DNA of 15,713 nucleotides from Lentisphaerota bacterium (GTDB lineage: Bacteria > Verrucomicrobiota > Kiritimatiellia > RFP12 > UBA1067), in contig SUVZ01000040.1 in NCBI GenBank assembly GCA_015061765.1, positions 1 to 15,713 on the forward strand, in the 5' to 3' direction. The notes under the pieces were generated by a model. That model ran no database searches and was not told the DNA's origin. It was given only the letters and a program-made list of their open reading frames with translations. Below, piece after piece: positions 6,280 through 14,400 of this stretch. The translations under genes and the position numbers were made by a program. How positions within the stretch are numbered: the first letter of the stretch is position 1; each line of letters starts with the position of its first letter.

Positions 6280-8753
6280 ACCGGCTCTCCAATTACAACT
6301 TCCGACGAATTCTCGTCGTTCTTCAATTTCCCGTATTTCTTGAAATATTCTACAACCGAATCCAACTTGTCGAGTTCACACGTAGCGCGGCCTTCATCCG
6401 TCTCAATCAAAGCGTAAACGGAATTCGAGCACTCCTTCAAAAAAACTGCGAACTTCTTGTCGACTCCGCCGACCGTAATCTTCCCACCAGTAATATTCTC
6501 TCTAAGATAGATATCAATCAATGTCCGCCCGGTCTTAAATTGAATCGAATATACATCGTCACCGAGATCACCGCACTTTTCATAGCGAAACCGACCTTCT
6601 GTATACGAATAATGCTTCCACAGATTCTCAAATAATTGAAAGCCAATCGAAGAGCGAGCAATCTTCATCATCAGCCTTATCGGCACCGAGACTGCATCTA
6701 ACTGACCTACCTTTGGTACCCCTGAATCAAAGTACGAACGGATATATTTTACGACTACAGGATTTGCAGCCGGCGCCACGAGAGCCCCCCTATGGTATCT
6801 CATTATCTGATGCCAGTGAGAATCCCAGTTCCTCCCCGCGTCAACCCCAAGGTCATGCATAAACCATAGGCCTTCTCCATCATGTCCAATCGTATAATCG
6901 CCATAATCACGCAACATGGAACACGCCGCCTCGTTGAGATCATAACTGGGGAAACGCTTTATTAAGGCATCACGAGCTTTTTCCAACTTCTCCTTCAATT
7001 CCCCAAATGGGCTGTCCGAGGCATTTCTCAGCACTTCGTCTGAAGTCTGGTTTCCCGTACCGTCAAACGTGACCGCAAACAACAAGTAAACATCACCGAA
7101 CAAGATGTTATGCCCCTCATTACCGGTCAATTCGTAGAAGAGTTCAAGATATTTTAGTTGCCTTGCCCATTTATCCTGCTGCGGATCACCGTTAGACGAA
7201 AAGTTTTTCAACAGTTTCAATCGCCATTTTTCATCTGGCCGCAATAGCTCATTTCCGCTGTCCAGAAGCTCCACGACATCATAATCGTAATTTCGAAGTT
7301 CCTTTGCAAGTTCCAAAAGCCGCGAAATCCAGGCAGACGGATTGCGGCGCACGTCGTCATGCTTCATAAGGCAAAGCAAAAAGCAGAGTGCCCCTCTGGC
7401 CTTTTTCAGAGCGCCTTCACTAGTCGTCCCATCAACTCCTTTGAACAGTTCGAGACTAACAAGGACCGGCAAAACCATTCCTTGGTCTATTTTCTTGTTT
7501 TCGTTCGGGATTCCCACCAACAGGCTTTCGCCAATCCATCGTCCGGCCTGAATCGAACGGAATGTCTTGTACATTTCTGGAAATATCTTTTCAAGACCAT
7601 TCGATGCGTTAGCCCAAAGAAACTCAACCGCCTTCTGGTAGTTAAAATAGTCGTCGGACAACGCCTGAGCAATATCGGACATGCCCACATTCTCTCTATT
7701 GCCGAAGAATTCAAACCACTTCTCCTCCCGTTCGCCGCGGTTTTTCGTGCAGCCTTCACCCTGCAAAGTCCAGTACAACATCTCGGTCGTACGCAGATAG
7801 AGATCGAATCCTTTGTCAGCAGACACTCCATCTTGTCCTCGGCGAATGAAGTACTGGTTCTGGAGCTTTTCGTCCCAATCCGTTCCTTTCTGGCCCTTCT
7901 CCGCTGAGGCACACAATGATATACACGCCGCACGACGATTCTCATTATAGCTCAGCTGTTCGCCTCGGCTATTCATGTAGATGTACAACTCCTCGCCCTG
8001 AGCAGAGAGATTCGTGTCGAAATACCAGAACTCAACATACTCCTCGATATAGGAGAAAAGATTCTCACAGAAATCTGACAACCCTCCCCCGTCTTTTGCC
8101 TTTACTTTCAGAAACTCAAGAAGAACCTGAGCATTCTGCTGGAGCGACAAGATGGTGCGATCTCCATTGAAGCGACTTTGCCACCATGCAATCTCTTTGT
8201 TGACCGGAAGTTTGTCTGTTGCCGTTTTAGGAAAGACAAGGTCATAGACGTAATGCTGGAGGAAGTCATGCGCCATTTCACGAACTTTATAATCAACCTT
8301 CAGTGCATACGAGCGAAAATCATTTTCCGACATATTCGGGATCGGAGAAAAGTATCTTGAAACGAACCTTGATCGCAACGATTCCGTTTTCCCGATAAAA
8401 ACAAGCACTGCCAACAACAGAAAGAGTGTCGTGAACCTTTGCTGTCCGTCAATCAAATAGAACCGGCTGGGCACTTCCGGATCAAAATAGGCATATATAA
8501 ACCCAATGTTTTGACGGTTCAGCATAGTTTTACAGAATAATTGATAGTCAGCCCGATGTTGTTCAGGAATGCCTTGAACAACGTCGTCGAGCCCTTGCCC
8601 TTGCATAGTTTTCATGCCTGCGACAATATCCCTGACGAACGGGATTACGTTGTCTTTTCCCCAGACGTAATCTCGTTGAATCTCGGGGATACACAATGTC
8701 GCTATATCCCCCTCTGCAAGTAACTCGCGGATTGAGTAGTGTCCCGACCTCAT
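6276..8753 (-). CDS. DUF262 protein (GmrS/ParB-like NTPase) lacking a visible HNH domain
   Basis: This 825-aa protein has an N-terminal DUF262 domain: IPEIQRDYVWG at 22-32, the DGQQR signature in YLIDGQQRFTTL at 99-110, and LYIYMNSRGEQLSYNE at 256-271, the equivalent of the NxRGxxL motif. DUF262 is a ParB-like NTPase fold found in GmrS, BrxU and SspE, where it senses modified DNA or drives nuclease activity through NTP hydrolysis. Unlike its neighbour, the C-terminal ~500 residues show no EHxxPQ...IGNL...N...K pattern of DUF1524, so it probably has no nuclease of its own or carries an unrecognised one. The start codon overlaps the stop of the upstream DUF262 gene (TAATG), and its stop overlaps the AlbA_2 gene start. 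It may act as partner or target-recognition subunit to the upstream nuclease; that is inference. Confidence 0.85.
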   Translation of the reverse strand: MRSGHYSIRELLAEGDIATLCIPEIQRDYVWGKDNVIPFVRDIVAGMKTMQGQGLDDVVQGIPEQHRADYQLFCKTMLNRQNIGFIYAYFDPEVPSRFYLIDGQQRFTTLFLLLAVLVFIGKTESLRSRFVSRYFSPIPNMSENDFRSYALKVDYKVREMAHDFLQHYVYDLVFPKTATDKLPVNKEIAWWQSRFNGDRTILSLQQNAQVLLEFLKVKAKDGGGLSDFCENLFSYIEEYVEFWYFDTNLSAQGEELYIYMNSRGEQLSYNENRRAACISLCASAEKGQKGTDWDEKLQNQYFIRRGQDGVSADKGFDLYLRTTEMLYWTLQGEGCTKNRGEREEKWFEFFGNRENVGMSDIAQALSDDYFNYQKAVEFLWANASNGLEKIFPEMYKTFRSIQAGRWIGESLLVGIPNENKKIDQGMVLPVLVSLELFKGVDGTTSEGALKKARGALCFLLCLMKHDDVRRNPSAWISRLLELAKELRNYDYDVVELLDSGNELLRPDEKWRLKLLKNFSSNGDPQQDKWARQLKYLELFYELTGNEGHNILFGDVYLLFAVTFDGTGNQTSDEVLRNASDSPFGELKEKLEKARDALIKRFPSYDLNEAACSMLRDYGDYTIGHDGEGLWFMHDLGVDAGRNWDSHWHQIMRYHRGALVAPAANPVVVKYIRSYFDSGVPKVGQLDAVSVPIRLMMKIARSSIGFQLFENLWKHYSYTEGRFRYEKCGDLGDDVYSIQFKTGRTLIDIYLRENITGGKITVGGVDKKFAVFLKECSNSVYALIETDEGRATCELDKLDSVVEYFKKYGKLKNDENSSEVVIGEPV

Positions 8754-10831
8754 TATAGACCTACCTTTCCATATTCGGCTAATGCCTTACGTAAATTAAA
8801 CAGTTCTTCCAACACCGTCTTGGCATTGTCAACTACATCGCCAATAAACCAACAGTCAAGATATGTTCCCTTGCCACTGAATTTAGAAAAGACGTTGAAC
8901 GTATGCGGCGGGACGTTTTCGCCCCGATTCAGCTTGTCCCGCATCAACCTGCGTTTTTCGGCAAAGTTACGATTTGACAGCGCAGAGTTAAGCGCCCCTG
9001 TCACCAGCACGATATTGCCAATGGAATCTTTGCAGGTCGTCTTGTCATCGCCGAAGATTTCGGGCGCAAGTACAGCAAGACTGAATTTCTCAAAAGGCTG
9101 GTTATAGGCCTGCATAACATTGCCATAAAATTCAACCATTGACTGGAAATCTTCCGGTGGCACAGCATCTCGTTCCCGTTCCTTAGGCACAGCAATCTCC
9201 CCTCGCTCAAATTTAACGACCGTGTCCAACAACTCGGGTGGTCTATTCTTCATTTCTTCAAGGAGACTCACAAGTTCCTTGTTGAACGGTTCATACTGCT
9301 TATCTGCAAGTTTTTTCGCCGTCGACATTGTAAGCAAATTGATCATTGCTGATCCATCCCTGATTGTCTGCCAAACTTTATCGGTATTCGTCGGATGCTG
9401 CGGTTGCACGTGTTCCAAGCTTTTTGTCGCATCTTTGCCGGATTGTACATCATAAAACGGGAAACAACGTTTACCATTGGCTATGAACATGCCTTTGTCA
9501 TCGAGCTGGAAGCAATTTAGCAACATCAAGTCCAAACGCAATTGATCTGGCCGATCAGAATATCCGCCCCGGTAACTCTTAATAAACGCTACAGATGAAT
9601 TCATCTTCTCCGTGCGCTGTGAAAATCTCTCCAAAACCAAGGGAAATGCCTTCTTGTTCCAACTGGAACCAAACCCAAGAATCCGATTCAGGAGTGTGAT
9701 GCGCTCCGTGCCAACTTTCTTGAACAGAATGAAACCACAGGTGTTATAGCGTCCGACATCATCGTAAATGTCGCGTAAGGCCCAGAACACATCCTCTATC
9801 TCGTGAAAGAGCTCGACCGCATCGCGAGAAACCTTGATTTTTTTATAATACCAGTTGAAGAGTCTGTACCGCTTCGATCCAGATGTCCCCGACTCAAAGC
9901 GAGCATCATAACAGTCCGTTAACCGCTTTTCTTGTCCCATGTCCTTACGATAGATAACGAGCAGCAGAAAATCATACAAGGAGGATGTCTTCTCTCCGAA
10001 AAAGTACAAAGCTCTATTCTCATTTGCTAGCCAGCGTTCGATTTCATCCCACGTACGTCCCATCATGGCACGACGCTCAAGAACTTGCCGATAGGCGATA
10101 CCGTCATCGTCTCTTGCGGCCCTGCAGAGAATAAGCCCCTTAATCAACTCCATGTCGGTGAGAACGACCTTCCGACCATTAAGATTACCGAACACCCTTT
10201 CACTTGAAGTGCCCTCCTGAACTACATTGACTATGATCTTGACCTTTCCGAGCAAGTAATCGACGAATTCGGGCAGGCGCCCACTGCCAAATCTATCATC
10301 GCGCCCTAGCAGGCCCTTGATCTTTTCCCTTGCTTCGCATAGAAAGTGAATCGTCTGATCCTTTTCCCGTTTATCTAAATCTGGCATGTTGTCGTCGGCA
10401 AAGAAATTATTTAGACAGTCCTGACTATCTTTGCTACAGGCATAATCTATTAGCGACTTCTTCAGATGGGCGTATTGTTCTTTCTCAAGCGCGCCTCTTA
10501 ACTTCAAGGCGGAAAGGATGATGGACAACGTGGTCAATCGCTGCTGCCCATCAATTACCTCAAGCAAATTAGTTCGGCCTTGTTCAACGCATTTTTTGAC
10601 CGTGATGAACTGAAGGTAGTACTCACGTTGAGAATCCTTGACCCATGCGTCGTAGATGTCCCTTAGCAGAGTATTGACCTGCGCGGGGGAATCCCAGTCA
10701 TCTGCAGACTGCCACTTATAGCCTCGCTGATAAGGTGCAATGTAATAACGCTCCGCCCCGTTTAAGCCAAGGCATCCCTTCTGCGGATTTGTGTCAAACA
10801 CTTCTTTGACTGAATAGATAAGCTTGCTCAT
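8753..10831 (-). CDS. GmrSD-like type IV restriction protein: DUF262 plus DUF1524-like HNH nuclease
   Basis: With the start at 10831 the product has 692 aa. DUF262 motifs are YYIAPYQRGYKWQ (29-41), LEVIDGQQRLTTL (90-102) and FGNLNGRKVVLTDMELIKG (214-232). The C-terminal part has KSLEHVQPQHP (470-480) and, much later, DSIGNIVLVTGALNSALSNR (602-621) followed by NFAEKRR (622-628). This is the EHxxPQ ... IGNLxLL ... N..lSN..F..K layout of the DUF1524/GmrD His-Me nuclease, so the catalytic set looks intact, with a long insert between its halves. GmrSD enzymes use NTP to cleave phage DNA carrying sugar-modified hydroxymethylcytosine. The target here is unknown. The frame extends to an ATG at 10864, but the second ATG starts 4 nt past the stop of the preceding fic remnant and right at the DUF262 fold, so it is preferred. 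It is translationally linked to the next DUF262 gene. Confidence 0.85.
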   Translation of the reverse strand: MSKLIYSVKEVFDTNPQKGCLGLNGAERYYIAPYQRGYKWQSADDWDSPAQVNTLLRDIYDAWVKDSQREYYLQFITVKKCVEQGRTNLLEVIDGQQRLTTLSIILSALKLRGALEKEQYAHLKKSLIDYACSKDSQDCLNNFFADDNMPDLDKREKDQTIHFLCEAREKIKGLLGRDDRFGSGRLPEFVDYLLGKVKIIVNVVQEGTSSERVFGNLNGRKVVLTDMELIKGLILCRAARDDDGIAYRQVLERRAMMGRTWDEIERWLANENRALYFFGEKTSSLYDFLLLVIYRKDMGQEKRLTDCYDARFESGTSGSKRYRLFNWYYKKIKVSRDAVELFHEIEDVFWALRDIYDDVGRYNTCGFILFKKVGTERITLLNRILGFGSSWNKKAFPLVLERFSQRTEKMNSSVAFIKSYRGGYSDRPDQLRLDLMLLNCFQLDDKGMFIANGKRCFPFYDVQSGKDATKSLEHVQPQHPTNTDKVWQTIRDGSAMINLLTMSTAKKLADKQYEPFNKELVSLLEEMKNRPPELLDTVVKFERGEIAVPKERERDAVPPEDFQSMVEFYGNVMQAYNQPFEKFSLAVLAPEIFGDDKTTCKDSIGNIVLVTGALNSALSNRNFAEKRRLMRDKLNRGENVPPHTFNVFSKFSGKGTYLDCWFIGDVVDNAKTVLEELFNLRKALAEYGKVGL

Positions 10832-10835
10832 GACT

Positions 10836-11243
10836 TCAACGCCCTTTCGGCGATTCCTTCTCAAAATACCCGCCTGTACGCTTGCTGCCGCGGTGCTCGA
10901 CTTGCGGCAATGCGGCTAGAGCCCGACCAATCGTCTTCACTGTCACAGAAAGGATCACCGCCATCTTCGTGCGGCTAATACTGGGATTCTTTCGGACGAG
11001 TTCCAGCACCGCTTCGCTTATCGGGACATTTATCGGGACATCTGTCGGGACTTCCGTCGGCACTCCCTCCGACCGAGCCGTCCCGAGAATGGTCTTAACG
11101 TAATTGATCTTGCGCAGCCGAACGCCATCCGGCCCCTCCATCACGATCTTGGACCGTTCAAGCGCCGCAGCAATATCCGCAATCAACGAGACAGCCATCT
11201 CACTCAGCGTATAAGGTGGTTTATAAGCAAGATCAGAATTCAT
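10836..11243 (-). CDS. Fic-family remnant: Fic N-terminus fused to winged helix, catalytic core deleted
   Basis: An intact 135-aa frame starts at 11243 with a strong site (GGGAGGG 6 nt upstream). Residues 1-60 are the N-terminal region of a Fic protein, nearly the same as the fragment at 820-1154 and including RKINYVKTILG and TARSEG, which still fits the inhibitory-helix motif (S/T)xxxE(G/N). The sequence then jumps to four copies of a VPTx tetrapeptide (VPTE, VPTD, VPIN, VPIS, residues 61-76) and a winged helix (about 77-130, NPSISRTKMAVILSVTVKTI) ending in GGYFEKESPKGR, as at the C-terminus of many Fic proteins. About 200 residues with the HPFxxGNGR active site are missing, so it cannot transfer AMP. 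It may be an inert remnant or a small DNA-binding regulator. It lies just 4 nt upstream of the GmrSD-like gene and may serve that operon. Confidence 0.7.
   Translation of the reverse strand: MNSDLAYKPPYTLSEMAVSLIADIAAALERSKIVMEGPDGVRLRKINYVKTILGTARSEGVPTEVPTDVPINVPISEAVLELVRKNPSISRTKMAVILSVTVKTIGRALAALPQVEHRGSKRTGGYFEKESPKGR
11016..11063 (-). repeat. Four tandem 12-bp units coding VPTx repeats
   Basis: On the plus strand four 12-mers of the type TTATCGGGACAT lie end to end: two nearly exact, two diverged as CTGTCGGGACTT and CCGTCGGCAC. They code VPIS, VPIN, VPTD and VPTE. They sit at the point where the Fic N-terminus meets the winged-helix tail, so slippage or recombination here could have removed the catalytic core. 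Confidence 0.8.
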
Positions 11244-11297
11244 AACGAACCCTCCCGAGAAATCATTTGGCGACCATCATCGTGCCGAACACGACAG
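11080..11297. repeat. Right copy of the ~215-bp degenerate direct repeat (Fic 5' region)
   Basis: This is the partner of 992-1206, in the same orientation. It carries the first ~60 codons of the Fic remnant, its ribosome site and the last codons of the small upstream ORF. Similarity ends where this copy enters the VPTx repeat region while the left copy continues into true Fic sequence. Confidence 0.75.
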
Positions 11298-11406
11298 GCC
11301 CACCCACTTCATTTTTAATCAGACTCTCTAATTCTTGATATGTCATGACATCCTCCATAATATGGCTCGATCTTCTAAATGTCTGCTCTAACAAAAGAAT
11401 CTCCAT
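11263..11406 (-). CDS. Small ORF (47 or 27 aa) of unknown function ahead of the Fic remnant
   Basis: ATG 11406 has AGGAG 4 nt upstream and lies 28 nt after the STAND gene stop. A second in-frame ATG at 11346 has GGAGG 5 nt upstream and gives 27 residues starting MTYQELESLIKNE and ending VVFGTMMVAK. The MT-x-x-EL-x-x-LI start is like that of AlbA_2 proteins (compare MTSEELKKLIKTG of the gene at 6279), so it could be a leftover N-terminus, but so short a match is weak. The VVFG tail recurs in degraded form ahead of the left Fic fragment (1166-1222), which suggests an old gene-X/fic gene pair. Two good ribosome sites argue for translation; function is unknown. Confidence 0.4.
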   Translation of the reverse strand: MEILLLEQTFRRSSHIMEDVMTYQELESLIKNEVGGPVVFGTMMVAK

Positions 11407-11434
11407 CTCACTCCTGATTGCGCAATTAAACGGA

Positions 11435-14400
11435 TCAAAACGTCTCGCGTATCTGGAAAGAACAAACAGACCCTGACGCAACCTGGTAATCCAATACAGC
11501 AAGCATTTTATCATAAAGCATCTTATCGGCAATGATATCAACGCGATGCAATTCTTGGACCTTCAGTAAAAGCTCATCAATGCCGTCCCGAACAGACCGA
11601 TCCCGACAATCCAAATTCGGTAACACTTCCGCAATCCACAACAATCCTTGAACACAATATGTAGATCCTTTTGTCGCGAAAAAGCGTGAGAAGCACGAGA
11701 CGGCGTAGGAATCGGACCTTAACGTGTCAAATACACACTTATATACCGCCATAAGTGAATTTGTCACTAGTTTGGACGGTGCAGGATGAAGATCCGTGCG
11801 CCAATAATATGCCGTTAGGGTGTATGCGGGAATTAACTCCTTTTTCGCATTCGATACTGAAGTGCACACGGGCACCGCAAAATGCCCCCAATAATATGCA
11901 AACGCCTCCGTCAATTGAAGTGTCTCCGCACAGATTGCAAATTCGTCCAAAACATCTGGCACCTCGAATATATGCGGCGTCGCAACAAGAGCTTCTGCAA
12001 CCTTCTCACGCACAATTCCGCTTGCCTTCAACATCCACGGGGCCAAGCAACGCAAAACAAGAGTCCGCACTCCATGTACGCTATTAAACCGCACATCTCC
12101 ATCCGATTTTGGTGTGTACAAGTACTCAAGCGCTTGAGAAAGATGCCTGAGCACAAAGTCCACTACCTCTGAGTCCATTTGATCACCCGATAACAACACC
12201 AGCCCCTCGCAAAGCATTTCGCCGTCCAGATATGGCTCAATGTCAGTCCAAGACCCCACTGGGGATTTAATAATGGCCTCTACTTCCTCTCCCGCCTCTG
12301 CAACAAAATCACGAACAGTTCGATGCCTATGAGGCGGCTTCGATGCCTTAGAGAAGTCAAGATACGCCCGCTTGAGACGCACGTAATCTCTGATCAAATG
12401 AACGCGATCAGACGCAGACAAGCAAGAGGCCTGAACAACCGCAAAAGCACTCTTTGGGCCAACTCTTTCAACTGGATAGTCCGAAATTAAAAACAACAAA
12501 AGCGCAACACGAATATCACTTTGCACTTCCTTGTTATCCGTCCCAGCCATGACAACTAGTAGTGCAGACAACAATCTGTCGCGAGAAGACAATGCCATTG
12601 ACAACTTTTGCGCCCAATAACTCTCCGCTATGGCGGAAAGAACGACGCCCTCGTAATCTTTCAGCTGAGAATCATTCAATTGCCGATGTCTGGTTTTCAA
12701 CAATGCAGCACACGTCTCAACAACAACTGACTCCCTCAGAGAATCATCTGCACCGATTTGCTTATGTCCTCTCAATTCCTCAAGATCATTTACAACCAAA
12801 TCTGGGTTAGCCTCATAGTTGGAAACCACAGCCGTTTTGTTGCCCGTTGACAACTCTGGTTGCAGAACGGATAGAGACCAAAGTTGCAGCCCGAGTCCCA
12901 AATTTATCGGGCGTTGCGACTTTTTATTATCCTCCTGCAACTTCGTCACCTCTTCGTTTTCACGTGGAATAGGAACAAATCCAACATGCCCCTTATCATC
13001 ATTACGTTTTTCCCAATGCGCGACCTCACGAATGTCCACACGTGATCTAAAACACAACTCCTCCGGCGGCAGCCTTTCATATCTGCCATAAAAACCATCA
13101 AGAATCGCCCAAATTCGATTAACACGATCCACCTCTCCATTAATGCCTTCTCGCACCATCTGGTAGGTGAAGAGTAGAAATTCAAGTGATTCTTTGCGAA
13201 ACGCCTCGTTCTTAACCTCATCACGGTCATAACGATAGAAACTCTCGCAGGGATCATTCCGTCCATAAAAGTTGAAATAGAACTTCGACCCTTCTAACGC
13301 CGATCTCTGTAAATCAAACGCAAGCGCCTCTCGGCACGAAAAAAGCGTTAGTGCCAGACGCATAAATTTCCATTTGCATTTAAGCACCACGCTGGTCAAA
13401 AACCCTGGGATGGCCACACTATTCGCCTTGCTTAGCAAGTCCAAGCACCAATTCTCGGAATCCGTCAAAGATTCGTCCGCATCAAGCTTCAGCGCATACT
13501 TTTCAAAAGCCATTAAAATGCAAACGATCACATGCGGTAGCAACGCACCGACCATCACTCTATGCGCCGTCCATAAATCAAGACCTTCGTATAGCGCAAC
13601 CACCTTCCCATCAGGCAGGACAAACTGAACTTTTTTTCGCCCGGAACAATACTTATCGAAGAAATCATTCAGCACTTTCACCAAGAAATCAAAAGATACC
13701 CGACCTCCAAACTTCAACAAATAAAATGCCGGAGTGGCATAGGCACTATTAACTCCGACAAGCGAATCCACATCATCCCTGAGCCCATATTTCTCTGCTT
13801 TCGGAATGGTGCAAAAATCAACCCAATGGTGCTTTTCCGGACGGAAGGTAATTATTCCGGCAAAAATCTGTTCACACTCACGGGGAAATGTCTCAAAGAG
13901 TATGGTATGCAGCGGAGAATCGGCGACGATTGTTTCAGCATATTCTCCAAAAAAAACAAGATCTTGCCAATCAGTCTTCACCAGCGACGTCCTCAGATAA
14001 TCCCCAAGCTCCTGAACATTCGCCTTTGCTGTGTTTGACATAACCGAGGCGACACGTTTGTAATACCGATAAGACAAACCTCCCCTCTGTTGATCGGTGG
14101 ACTTAGCAAAATGCAAGGCACAATGATTAACTGCTTGTGCAGCGACTCCCTCGTGGAAACTTTGACTGAAAAATTCAATCGCCTCAACAATTTTATCATA
14201 TGATTTCGTTCCCACCAATTCAATGTGCCGCGCAATAAAGCAAATGAGGTCGTTCCACCCACTTCCTGCTGGTTCGGTAAACAAATATGACAAAGGGTTC
14301 GTCTGATTTACATCCAATCCAAAATTCCCAAGCTTCGTTCGTCTGACCCTTCCAACAACCTGAACGACTTTCAGAAATGCTATTAACTCCGACGCACCAT

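Noticed and set aside
4429..6417. Several long plus-strand frames opposite the AAA and AlbA_2 genes (for example 4661-5068 and 5719-6417)
   Set aside because: They lie antisense to genes with clear domain motifs, and the first is a low-complexity mirror of the KTSTK repeats. No motif or ribosome site supports them.
8753..10864. Longer start of the GmrSD-like gene at 10864
   Set aside because: It would overlap the preceding gene by 29 nt and add a basic stretch outside the DUF262 fold; the ATG at 10831 sits right after that gene's stop.
11417..11426. Perfect palindrome ATTGCGCAAT just after the STAND gene stop
   Set aside because: Ten bases alone could be chance; no second copy or promoter context was found.
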